A DNA stretch of 64,000 nt. It comes from Rallus limicola. Its lineage: Eukaryota; Chordata; Aves; Gruiformes; Rallidae. The position numbers and the translations under genes were made by a program. The stretch spans positions 51,151,762 through 51,215,761 of the forward strand of contig JAKCOZ010000005.1 of assembly GCA_022605955.1 (NCBI GenBank), in the 5' to 3' direction. The notes beneath the pieces were generated by a model. The model had not been told where the DNA came from, did no database searches, and was given only the letters and a program-made list of their open reading frames with translations. Below, one piece after another: positions 51,271-62,500 of this stretch (position 1 is its first letter; each line of letters starts with the position of its first letter).

Positions 51271-51545
51271 TTGCCAGGGGCCCATCTAGTCCGGTATCCT
51301 GTCTCTGACAGTAGCTAATGCCTTGGACGGTTGTGGAATAACCTATTTATAAGGGAAGGTTCTTTGCCCTGAGGAGTTTGAGGTTCATGCCTGAAAGCAT
51401 GCAAGTTTATAATGCTTATTTTTATCCGTTCATACATAACCACAGATGTTCTCACCAGCCCTATCCAGTTCTAATCCTCCCTGCTAGACTCTGACTGGGT
51501 GATGCCTAATGGCAGCCACTTCCCACAGGTTCCTGGTGTGCTGCA
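51271..51545 (-). mobile_element. Ancient CR1-type LINE 3' part (turtle/crocodile-like family)
   Basis: The plus strand reads gcccatctagtccggtatcc, then tgtctctgacagtagctaat, ataacctatttataagggaa, ggttcatgcctgaaagcatg, ctatccagttctaatcctcc and acttcccacagg. Block by block this follows the reverse complement of an old CR1 family well known from turtle and crocodilian genomes ('ccatctagtcc.gtatcctgtc', 'gttccacagg'). Divergence is high, so it predates the avian CR1 copies here. No intact reading frame survives. Confidence 0.72.
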
Positions 51546-53007
51546 TTGCTGTGGAGCTGAACGAATAAATTTGCCTTTCAGTGTTACTGGAAGCTCCTGT
51601 CTGACAAGGAGGGGGAGCAGCAAAGCCTGATTTACGTTCCCAGCACCATTTGATAGAGGGTGGGTGTGCTTTTTGGAGTTTTTTCTCTTTTTTTTTTACT
51701 TTTAGCGTGTTGCCTCCCACACTTTTAATTTTTCACAGTCTCTTTTCAAAGACAGTTTGCTATGTCTTAGCTTTTCTCTTATTCTCTCTATAGCTCTTCT
51801 TTTTCTCCAGTATCTTTTTTAGAAATGTAGGACTGGAAGGACTCGGGAGAATATTCAAAATCCATGAACCTTCATCTTAAAACTCATCTGCAGCTTCTCC
51901 CTCTCACTGCTGCAGACACTCACAGTTCTGATGGGTGAAAACCCCCACCTGCCAATGTGGTGACCACTCACCATGGGCCAGCTTACAGCTTTGTGTCCTT
52001 GTGATCATCCAAGAGGTTTTCCACCCACCAGCTCTGTGTGTGGCTGATGGGCACTTGGCATCCCTCACGTAGTCTTTGTGAACTGTAAAAAGAGATGCTT
52101 TACTCCACTCATCCCGAAAGATACCTTTTTCTAGCTTCTTCTCCAAATAGAAAATTCAGTACCACTGATGTGTTAAACGGTGAAACACAAGGTTGTATCT
52201 TAACAACTTCCTCTATACACATCCTTGAGTTCTATTTGCACTCCTAACTGAACCTTCCCATTGCTCAGGAATACTACACGGCTTCCCACAAGTCTCTTCC
52301 CAGGCAGTGACAGCTGACCATGCATCAAGCAGAGGGAGCAAATCTTCTGTACCCAAACTTAGCAGCTATCTTCACATGCAGATCCAATACAGAGAGGCAG
52401 AGTGGGATTGATGTCTCAACTTCTGTCAGTGGCACGAACACAACACAGATGGTGCCTTCACCTCCTCGGGATTAAAGCAACATGATGCTGCTGGTGGCAC
52501 TGGCCAGAACCTGCTTGCAGTGCTGTTTGTTCCTAAGAGCAAAAGGGCACCGTGGGTGAGTGTTTTCTCTCTCATGCAGTGAGACTTCACTTCTTTTCTT
52601 CTTGAAAGACCTGCTATTTCAGAGTGGCTTCAACTCATAGATACCCTGATTTCTAATGTTCCAGTGGTCCTCCTGCTAAGTCAGCCAACAGGAAGGAGAG
52701 AGCAGTGGACAGTCCTCATGCTTTCAGAGGAGGTAAGAGATATAGAGACCTCTATAAAGCAAGAGGCTAACTGCCTTTCAGGTTGAGGCAAAGGATGGGG
52801 AAGCCAAAATCCCCAGAGGGGATTCTGGAAGAGCAGATACCTATGCTGCTCCCTTCGTGTCTCCTGTGGCATGTGCAGCACCCATTGCAAGGATTGACAG
52901 GAAGGGGAGGGATGGGGAAGCAGAGAAGGGCAGGAAGCATCAGTGGGAGGTGCTTTCATAAGGGCAGAGTGCCTGGCCAGAGCAAACCCCAAGTTGAAGT
53001 CACACAC
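51546..53007. other. Mostly unique non-coding stretch
   Basis: Apart from the weak LINE trace at 51819, nothing is recognised. Opposite 113- and 80-codon frames at 52.7-53.0 kb are shadows without family resemblance. Confidence 0.5.
51819..51865 (-). mobile_element. Possible old CR1/L3-type 3' end (weak)
   Basis: tagaaatgtaggactggaag followed by gactcggga resembles the opening of the reverse-complemented old CR1/L3 3' end ('agaaatgtagggctggaaggga'). The similarity ends after about 45 bases. Confidence 0.4.
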
Positions 53008-53070
53008 AGGAGTTGGACTCAATGATCCGTATGGGTCCCTTCCAACTCAGTATATACTATGAGTCTATGA
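53008..53070 (+). mobile_element. CR1 LINE extreme 3' end
   Basis: aggagttggactcaatgatc, then atgggtcccttccaactcag and ctatgagtctatga at the end. Only about 63 bp remain, with the terminal octamers preserved. Confidence 0.88.
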
Positions 53071-54744
53071 TAGGAGAGGTGAGAGAAGGGACAGAGGGAA
53101 CTGCCCACGTGGATGCTCTGCTGGGGAGGGCAGGGGTGGAAATGAACAAGACAGCTCTGCCGGAGTGGACACAGAAGGGAAACTTCCTCTAGCTCACCTC
53201 ATGAGAACAGTGAAAGAAAGCCAGCCAGAGAGGTGGAAGTTCTTCTCGGTGCTGCATTCTTTGCTCTTCAATGGCAGGAAGCTCCCATTTGTGACATTAA
53301 AGCTTCCAGAAGACTCTGGAGTCCCAGATTTGCTAATGCCTATTCCACATGCCAGGCAGCAGTAGTCAGAAACCTGAACACTTCAATGAACAGCTTACCA
53401 GCTAGAGGAGAAGACTAAAGGCCAACTATTATCAAATACCCTGAATACCAAATACATGCAGCCAAAACTCCCTGCATGACGCCGGCAGGGAGTCAGTCCT
53501 ACAACTGGAGATGGACTGAAAGGCAGCAAGGAAACACATCAAAATCAGAGAAGGGTTTGGTGGTTGGGGAGAGAAATTTGACACACGGGGAAAGCACTGA
53601 ACTTCCTTACCTGTGCCACTGGTAGAAGGGAGGACGTCACAGACCACCAGGACAGCAATGAGCAAAGCAAATAATCAGGCAAATTAAATATTTGTCTTCT
53701 TTGCACTGAAATGTGCTGAGACAGTCAATAGCAGAGGGTCTTGCTAATGGTCAGCCTCATGAGGGAATAGAATCAACTCCTCTCTGCACAGAGCCAGAAA
53801 TAAGCAGCCTGAAGCAGCTCCACCTGAACCATCCCAAACAGATGTGCATCTAGCCAGGGTGAAAATTCCAGGGCTGGAGATTACACCCTCTCCCCAGATA
53901 ATCCATTCCAGCATTCAACACCAATTCCAGGAGGTTTTTCCAAGCACTTAAGCTATGTCTTTCCTTGCTGTGATTTCAGGACATTGCTTTTTCTTCCATA
54001 CACTGCAAACATGGGGAACAGATGATGCTGGCTGTCTTTGCAGCCACATTTTACACATTTAGAGTCAGCTATTGCATCTGCACTTTTATCAGTCTCTCTG
54101 TCCAAAGCTTCTCAAAGGACCCTGTTGCCACAGAAGCTGACAGCCTCACATCTCTAATGGTGCCATCCTATAAAAGAACACTGTTCCGAGCAAGGCCAGG
54201 CCACCATTCTCAGTTTACTGTCTGAATCCTGAAGAGGCTATGTGACATTTCCAAGGTCAGATGACAACCCTTGGAGAAAAGCATGATGCACCTCCCACTC
54301 CCCCTCTCTGCCAAGCCCACCTGCTGGGCTCTTCCCCTCCTCTTCCAGGCAGCAGGGTGAGAACTGAGTGCTGCAGGCTCTGTTCCTCAAAATGACTCAC
54401 TTTCTCAGTGTTTTCATAATGTGGAGAAGAAGGTGACTCAGAAACTTCTACTCAATAAATAAATCATGGGTTTTTCACAAGGAGTGAGCCACAAAAGGAT
54501 AGTGAGCCCTTTCAGCAATGTACAAGCAGCTTGTGTTATACCTCCTGACCACTCCATGGCTGGAGCCTCTCCAACATCTGCCAGACTATTTAAAATAATC
54601 TTCCTGCTTTATCTTGCAACTGGTGTTATGAGATTGTCTGGGGGCCTTGTCCAAGAGGAAAGCCCCCAATTTATAAACACACAATAGCAAATGGCCTCTC
54701 ACCAGTGCTCTCTCGAGGCTGCAGGTCCTAGAGGTGTGATTTTG
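53071..54744. other. Unique non-coding stretch
   Basis: No gene or clear repeat. Frames are 77 codons or shorter. Confidence 0.5.
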
Positions 54745-54832
54745 CAGACAGGGAGTGAGGCCCAGGGAGATTTGGTGACCTGCCAAGAATCACACAGGAA
54801 AGCCATGTCAGCTCAAGGAATTAAACCCCATT
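54745..54832 (-). mobile_element. MIR-type SINE fragment, minus strand
   Basis: The plus strand reads gtgaggcccagggagatttg, then gtgacctgccaagaatcaca and caggaattaaacccc-like text (ctcaaggaattaaacccc). This is the reverse complement of the MIR core ('ctgaggcccagagaggttaagtgacttgcccaaggtcacacag'), continuous over about 85 bases with few indels. MIR is a tRNA-derived core-SINE active before amniote diversification, so this is one of the oldest recognisable insertions here. Confidence 0.75.
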
Positions 54833-57380
54833 CAGCTGAGCCCCAGCTCTACGCTGTGCCTGGGCCCAGCTCCTGACTCTTACTGGGGCAGCAGTTCAAG
54901 CTGAGAGTGCACAGCATAAAAGCTGTCTATGGATCTTTCCCAGAAAGAGTATAATGTTTGGAACTGGCTCTCCAGCACACTAAACTCCTAGTTACCTGAC
55001 TTGAGGAATTTGGCTTTTAACCCTTTCATATAAAAAGAGAGGACCTTACAAAAGAAGGAAAATAACCACCATTATTTTCAGAAGCCAGAGCTCTTCTATG
55101 GAAGCTCAGGGTGCTAGAAACCAGAGTGAGTGGTTTCACTCCTTGCCTTGCTTTTTGTTTTTGTAATATTCAGGGAGTGTAAGGTTAGACAACCTGGCTG
55201 CACTGCGAGACAGCCACCCCTTGCACAGGACCAGCCCAGCAGTTGTGCAAAGCACAAGTGCCTCATACTCCTCACAGCCCTGAATGAGCTGAGGCATTGT
55301 CAGGTGACTCAGGGTGACTTAACAATGAATATGTTTATTTTCTAAATTCTTCAGAGAACCTTTCAAGGTAAAATATTTTGAAATGGAAGCCCTAAGTCAC
55401 CAGAGTTCTGGTCAGGATAATCATACTTTGGAAAGAGGAGAGGAAAACAAGCGTTAGCTGGTTGCAGAGGGGCATCATCTCCCCATGTTGCAGAGGGTGA
55501 GCAGTCAGGGAGAAGAGGGTCCTAAAACATCTTGTTTTACAGCACTCTGGCCATTTTTTCTGCTTGCCAATTTGCTTTCTGGGCTTTCCCCATCTCCTTT
55601 TTGATTTACAGAGCTGCAGGGCACAGGGAGCCCAGGAGTCACTAAACTCTGAAGTCTTGGAGCAGTCCAAGGAATTTAAGCTGTTTGTAGGGTAGGTGAG
55701 ATGAGAACACTTCTCTGTACAACCAACTCCTCAATCTGGCCAAAGAGCAAGACTGGGCACAAACAGCCCAAACAGATGCATGCTTCCATGGACAGAAAAT
55801 CCAGACCTGTGACCAAGACACAGACCTGATCTAGGTTAGAAAACCAGGGCTGAGGGGTGCCTTTAGCCCAGAATATAAATACAGTCACAGCCTGCACAGG
55901 CCTCAAAAGAGAATAAAAAATCTTCAAAACATGAAAATCTAAAGTTCTCTTGATTTTCACACTGAGTAGTCCCTCTCTCACTTACCTTCTACTCCTTCTC
56001 TCTGGGAAATCTTGAAATGTAACTTGGTCACATTTCAGAATAATATATGCTTTTGCATCCAGAATTTCAATATCTAGTGAGCTCCACTCATCAGCCAGTT
56101 ATTACCATATTGATAAGCTCATTTATTTGCTATTAGTGCTACACCACATGAGCCTATACCAGTATTCCTAGAAGAGAAATTGAAAAGAAGAGCTTCTTGT
56201 AGGTATAAAGCTCTATTGGCAGGGACCAGAAAAGCTGATCTCAATTCAGTTTGGAAGGTGTTTGGTGTGTTTTATGTAATCCCAAATTGTAATATTTTGT
56301 GTATCTTCTTTATCAGCTCAGAGACTGGTAAACAACCGTGGAATGTGTGGAATAGAATATTGATGTCATTTCCCAGGTGACAAGGTTAATAGTCAATATA
56401 TTTGATTCAAGAACTGACAGCTGCAGTTTAGAGCTGAAAAGATATGATTTAATAAAAGATATATCCAGTGCAATAGGCAATTTGGTTAATGCAGGAAGGA
56501 ATTTGGTTTGCAATTGGTCTCTTCCCTCAGCAAAAGGCGAATGAACCTCAGCCAGCACGCCTGTTTCAGCACCCAGAACCAATTTCTCTCTAGGCTCCAC
56601 TTCAGCACATGAGATATGCATCTCCCAATTAATAAACATCTCATACCGCTCACTTGACTTCTTCGGTGTGTCAAGTATCTGCAGCATTTCTGAATCAGAG
56701 CAGAGTCCTCCAGCACCTCATGAGTGAATGGCAGAGTGACCAACCCACCCAAGGCAGACGCCTGGTAACCCACAAAGGAAAGTCACAGGACCTGGGTCGG
56801 AAAGGGAGGAGGGAGCCCTTAAATCTTGCACATCTGAAAATAGGAAAGCAAAAGGGGAGGCAGGGCTTTTGGGATATGGAAGGAATAACGAGAGAGGAAG
56901 ATGAATGTTCAGGACAGATTTTATTCCTCTTGAAGGAAAAAGAAAAATCAGAATTCACGAGAGGGAGAGGATGCTAATTTTTAAGCTTGGTCTCAAATCA
57001 TCTTAAGCCCTACATACAATACAGGTGGGCCTGGAGAGAGGACTGCCTGAATTTATACTGGGGAGAACCAACTTGCTGATTTTGGTAGCCTTTGCTTAAG
57101 TAGGTACATTTATTTTAGCTGCCTTTTACTATAGTCAAATTAGTAATTTGTGGTGCAAAATGCTTCCTCCCAAATTGCCTGAGTTACACTCCTTAGACTA
57201 CCATAGCTACTTTCTTTACCCTATGTGAGACATCTGTCAGACACCTTTGAAGTCCACTTCTCCAAGTGAAATTATAAGCCTGAGAGTTTTTCCTTGGCAG
57301 TCTCTGCTGTCACGCACATGAACTGGAGTAATTCCACTCATCTCAACATGCATGGACATCTCCTGTCCTGGGCAGGACCA
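54833..57380. other. Unique non-coding stretch
   Basis: No gene recognised. Overlapping frames at 56.3-57.0 kb on both strands (up to 124 codons) resemble no family. Confidence 0.5.
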
Positions 57381-57450
57381 AATCAATAGCTGGTGCAAAT
57401 CAGATGAGCTGAGCTGAAGTCAACGAGATGTGAACTGACACCAGCAGACT
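57381..57450. repeat. Degenerate palindromic repeat
   Basis: Arms gctggtg (57389-57395) and its near inverse complement caccagc (57439-57445) enclose a diverged interior with ctgaagtcaacga at the centre. The layout 'ctggtg.aaatca ... gaagtcaa ... tga..caccagc' resembles a foldback repeat I recall from reptile and bird genomes. Not named here. Confidence 0.5.
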
Positions 57451-57607
57451 GAACAGACTGCTATTTCCCTGTCAGTGGAAGTGGGTTATAAAGACATGAA
57501 GGAGCAGCGCAGGGCTGCCACGAGGTGACCCACACATCAGCCATGGTGGGGGTGGTCAGAAAAGGACCCATGGCAGGGAGTCAGTAATTGTCCCCACTCT
57601 AGCGTTG

Positions 57608-57699
57608 ACGAGATAGGAGATAAATTTGCACGCATTTACTTAACTTTCCCTACACGAGATAGGAGATAAATTTGCACGCATTTACTTAACTTTCCCTAA
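57608..57699 (+). repeat. 46-bp tandem duplication, two copies
   Basis: Unit acgagataggagataaattt...tttccctac at 57608-57653 is repeated head-to-tail at 57654-57699. The first 45 bases are identical and only the last base differs. This implies a very recent duplication, a VNTR allele or an assembly artefact. No known repeat family is recognised in the unit. Confidence 0.97.
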
Positions 57700-59445
57700 A
57701 CAGTCATCAAGTGAGGAACTTCTGTTTCCTTTTTTTCTTCTTTCCAGCAGAAAAACGGGGACTTCTGAAAAGGGTGGACATTTTCATTTTTCTGGACAAA
57801 ATAAGCATGTACATTTATTTTTTTAAAATCAAAAGTATTTTTATTCCTTATTGCCTTTCTTCTCAGGCCTCTTTCCCCTTCCTTCTCCTTCAGGAAATCA
57901 CACCACATCTTCTTAGAAGCATAAGAAGGGAATGTTTATTTTTCAAGTGCAAGTATAGAGAAGATGACTGTATTTGCATATTTTCCTTCTCTTCCTCTGA
58001 TAAGGAAAAGCAACATAACCTTAAAACACCCGGATATGACCAGTGGTGACCAGCCCCACAGAGGGCAGCCCAGCAGTAAGCAATATCCAAAAGCCAGAGG
58101 TTCATCGGGTCCCACATTAGCTGACCCTCCACAGGGAAGGTGGAGGGGTGTGTGTTCATCTCACCTGAAGGAAGCAAAGGAGCAGCAGGTCAGACCCAAG
58201 TCCTGCTGTGACAGGTCCTAGAAAAGGTGACAATTTTGTAGCTTGAGCAAAGGCTGCTTTTGGGGGGACTGTGAGCTGATTCGGAGCCCTATGTATGCCC
58301 CAGCTCTCTGTCTCTGTAAGTAATTTATGCAAGATGCAGAACCCAGCCTCTTGCCGTTAGCAGTGCCCTGGCTTACACACACATGATTTAGTGAATCTGC
58401 AGAGGGTAAGGGGTTAACCTTTTCATCTGCAATTTGGTTCCAGTGCTGGAGCGCTAGCAAGAACTGAGTCCACTGACACTTGCTCTCTCTCTCCAAATCA
58501 TATTAGCCCTCCAGGCTCCACGGGGAGAAAGGAGGGGGAAAAAAAAGAAAAAATAAGAATGAAAAATCCCCACAGCCTGGTCAGACAGCACTTACAATCT
58601 GGTTAGAACGATTTAAAGTCTTACCACCCCCCTCAGCTCCGAGGCAATACTTGGATTTACTCGATTGCAGCGGCTCATCCATCTGGCTATGTCCTCATGA
58701 TAGACCCCAGCCTTGCAATTAACTGCATGCAGGCTGACTCTTTCCCTCCTGGAAACCTGTGACCCACCAGACGAAGCCGAGGGGCTTAGCAGCTCCTCTG
58801 TGACCCATCGAACACTGGATCAGGGCTCTCAGCAGGGACCCAGGCAGCTACAGCCCCAGACATGGACAGGTCACCAAGCTATTCAACAAGAAGGGTTTAA
58901 TTACTATGCTTTAAACGCAGTCCCCTTTAAAAATATTACCACACTTTTTAATTAAGCCTTTGGTGTCTCTTTTCAACATCAGATATCTTAGTGCTGCTGT
59001 CCTTTCTTTCTTAATCTAATTTGATTGGAAGTGTATTTGGCCATATCATATATATGACAAAAGGCATTTTTTTCTCATTGCTTCAAATTATTTTTCCAAT
59101 CATGTTCTATATACTGTGCACAGGAGTGAATTATAAGGAGTTAGGCAACATACATGGTGTTAATTAGATAGGGGACGTAGAAGGTAATTTTTCCATGACT
59201 CCAGGGAAACCTTTATGTTATGCTTATAAAGCAAATGCAAATGGCCGTGCAATACGAAGTGCTTCTTAAAAATCAAGTTACACACTGAAATAAAATACTA
59301 AGAGCAAAATTAGTTTCTCCAATTTAATTCAGTAAAATTTTAATAGCATCTGACTGCTCTCTGCAAAAGTCATTAAAAAAATTATAAAGAATTCACAAAT
59401 GACTGATAATGTAAAAAACACGACGGCTTGGATTCTGTTTCTAAC
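57700..59445. other. Unique non-coding stretch
   Basis: No gene. Frames of 85-112 codons at 57.7-58.5 kb overlap on opposite strands. From 58915 the sequence is AT-rich and repeat-free, with TTAATTA-type sites, and may be regulatory. Confidence 0.5.
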
Positions 59446-59562
59446 AAAGGTCCTGATGCAGCAAAGCGCTGGAGCCCACACCTAATTCTGCGCTCCGGGA
59501 ATGTGCTCACGGGCCAAAGTTAACAGTCAAAGTCGCACTGACTGCAGCAGGAGGCTGATCTG
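59446..59562. repeat. Degenerate palindromic repeat
   Basis: It starts aaaggtcctgatgcagcaaa, then agcgctggagccc, passes through gtgctcacgggccaaagtta and gtcgcactgactgcag, and ends near ctgatctg. The frame 'tcctgat.cagcaaagc.ct...' with a 'tta..agt' middle resembles an old foldback repeat common in sauropsids. Strongly diverged. Confidence 0.45.
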
Positions 59563-62500
59563 TCGTGGGAGGACATAGGAGCTTTGATCTAGAGGGAAAG
59601 GTTCAGGGAACATTCAAAATCTGAACTGAGCCTTATGCACACATCAGTAATTGCATGTGCTAATCAGGTAAACACTTTTGAAAAATAGGACAAGCTTGAG
59701 CAGGAGAAAGGCAGGCGCAGTGAATTAGGCGAGCCACTGGGTCTCGTTAATCTCTGACACTGTGATAACCAGTGAAGGATGTTGGAAGTTTCACTCCATG
59801 CACAGAAAAACACAAATGGAAATTTTCCTAAATGTCATTCACTAGCGATAGACAATAGATTGCTGTTACGCAAGCTGAACTGTTGGTAGCGGGAAGATCA
59901 GAGGAAACAGAGCTGCCACTCATGCCTTTGCTGTGGTGGCTCAGAAGAGTGTGGTGCTCTGAAAAAAATACTTTGCTGCAAGTGACTTTGCTGCAAGTGA
60001 CTTTTCCAGTAGGGATTTGCAGAGTTGTAACTCATCTGGTATATTTTTGGGGGTTAAGTGAAGGATACAATGTACAACTGATCATAGACAGAAATTTTCT
60101 ATTCTACTAAAGTCTACCATCTTTGCAATAATTAACACTTTCATTAAGATGCTGTGTCCCCCCTGGCCAGAATGAAACTGTGCATGCCTTATATCCTACT
60201 CTTAAAAATGTTTTTAAGGTCATGAATCTTATCAATTATTATTTCAGAGTGATTCATACCATTTCTAACATGGTATGAAGCAGTAGCTGGGCAGAATCTT
60301 GCGGATAAAAATATTTCCTGAACAGATTCAAAATAATTGCTTTTTTAAATTGCTGATGGAGGTTCTGCCACTCAAGCAGTTAAGCCTGAAAATGTGCTTA
60401 AGAGATTAAACAAGGAAAACTGAGCTGGTCTGGTAGCTGGCCCCTTTCCATGTGTCGACGAGTTGTCACTACTCCAAACGCAAGGAGATGACTTAGGATT
60501 TGCCTTGGTTGATCCTGCACACAAGACACAGGAGGTGCAGAAGTTCCTGTGTTCAACCAGGCTTTGCACAGCTTTCTCATACAGCTACCAAGACACTGAG
60601 GGATTCAGCCAAAGAAAATACGTGTGCCAGGGAGTGATATGGTACTTGGAATCAGAAAACTGCTGCTGGCATGCAGGTTCTGCTGGATTCTCAGTGAGGT
60701 TCACAGGACGATAACTGCAGCCCCAGAGACGTGTTTATCCCCCACATCCAGCCGGAAGGAGCCTTTCCTGCCCTTCCTACAGGGGAAGTTTCCCAGAGTT
60801 GTTCAAAATGTGATTTCTTGACTCCGTGGTACTTTTTGAGGGACCGTGCCCTGTGCCTGTATTGAAATGTGGGGCTTGTTTACTGCACAAATAAGTAGTT
60901 TCAGATCCATCACCAAACTATAATTTAATGTATGCGTGTGCATGTAGGTACATACACATCCCCCTCCATGGATCAATATTGTGTATTTGTACAGTTGTAT
61001 GTATGGTTTTTATGTGTTTGTTTATAAAAATAAACAGTGAGGAAGTCTTTGAAGTTTCTCTGTATACAAAACAAAAAGCATATGGGGGAAAAAAATCCCT
61101 TTTTTTTAATATATACAAATACAGTTGAATCACCACATATTTAACACTCCTTTCTTCTGAAAGAAAAGCCCCACACTCGGCTTTCTATGTACTTAAGGAG
61201 CCAAACTTTCAGATAATTAGAGCATTTTTGGCTACTCCCACGTCAGGTGCCTAAAGACATGTCAGAGCTGTTTAATTTCCATACACTGTATCTAATCTCT
61301 CTTATTCCCTTTACAGCACTTTTAGGCACTGCAGTATTAAGACACCTGAAGTCACTAGTAAGTCTTTGGCATCTGGTTAAACGTCATGATTTCACAAATG
61401 TGAAACTCCTAGAGCAGACAGGGAATCTGTAGTACTGCAGAGGAGATGGTCACTTAAATTCCTCTTTTTTACACTTACTCACAACATCCAGCGTATATTT
61501 TAGACTGGCATTTCCAAGGTTGTCTTCTAGAGCTCTCTGCCTCATCTCCAGGGCATGCCTGTGCTACCTTCTAATGGAAGAGTCAAGAAAGAAGGGAGCA
61601 AGCAAGTTAACTCACTGTAAGCTATATCACAGTCCTATTTGTTCTACTGAAAACCCAAGGACACTTAGGTTTAAAGATTTAGGTAAAAGCTGAGAGACCC
61701 GTAGGAGAAGGAATTCCATATGGACAGGCCCAGTCGGGTCAAGAAGGATGTCAAGGAAGACATGGTCAAGAGGCCTCAGAGACTGAAAGCCTCACAGTAA
61801 TTAACTCACAGGCTGCCCTTGGAGGCTCCCAACTTTATATTAACAAGATTGTCCTGCTTTCTGCTCTCAGATTATTTTTGCTTTGCAGTGCAACTTCTCT
61901 ATGTGCCTTTTACCTAAGGGACTCCATCCTTCTCAAGTGCTGACTTCAGGAGGCCGCTGTTCTCCTCACTCTTTCATAAGCTAGAGAGATGACACTAAGT
62001 CCTATTTTAGGTAACTCAGTCCATTCAAAAACCAAAAATCCACAAAAAACCCAAATATTTTTGAGGAAAACACTAGCCTAGAAGAAATGATGTGCCATCC
62101 AAAGGGGAAAGAACTGGAGGGACAATCAAATGGCTGTGCTCAGAACACAGTTTGTCCTTCTGAAGTTAAGCCTTGGGTTTTATTCCCCATTAATACTGCA
62201 AAATTTGATAAATAAAACATCATCAGTGGTGTGGAACAGAGAAAACAACACAACAATAAACAGTTATAACAAAGCCTCTTACAAAGCTGGCTTTTTTAAT
62301 GTTTTATAAAAGGAGGAATCCTCCCTGTGAATACTTGATTTTTTCTTCTGATCTTGCTGTATCCAATAGTGTCCTCACATTGTATATGGCACAAGTTGTT
62401 CCTCTGAACACCAATCAAAAGACTCTAAGAAAACAGATCATAAAGAAGACACTATAATAGCAAAATGTACATGCTTCAATCCTTGAGATGATTCAATACA

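Noticed and set aside
54238..54270. ctatgtgacatttccaaggt as another MIR trace
   Set aside because: Fewer than 30 bases resemble the MIR core and the flanks do not.
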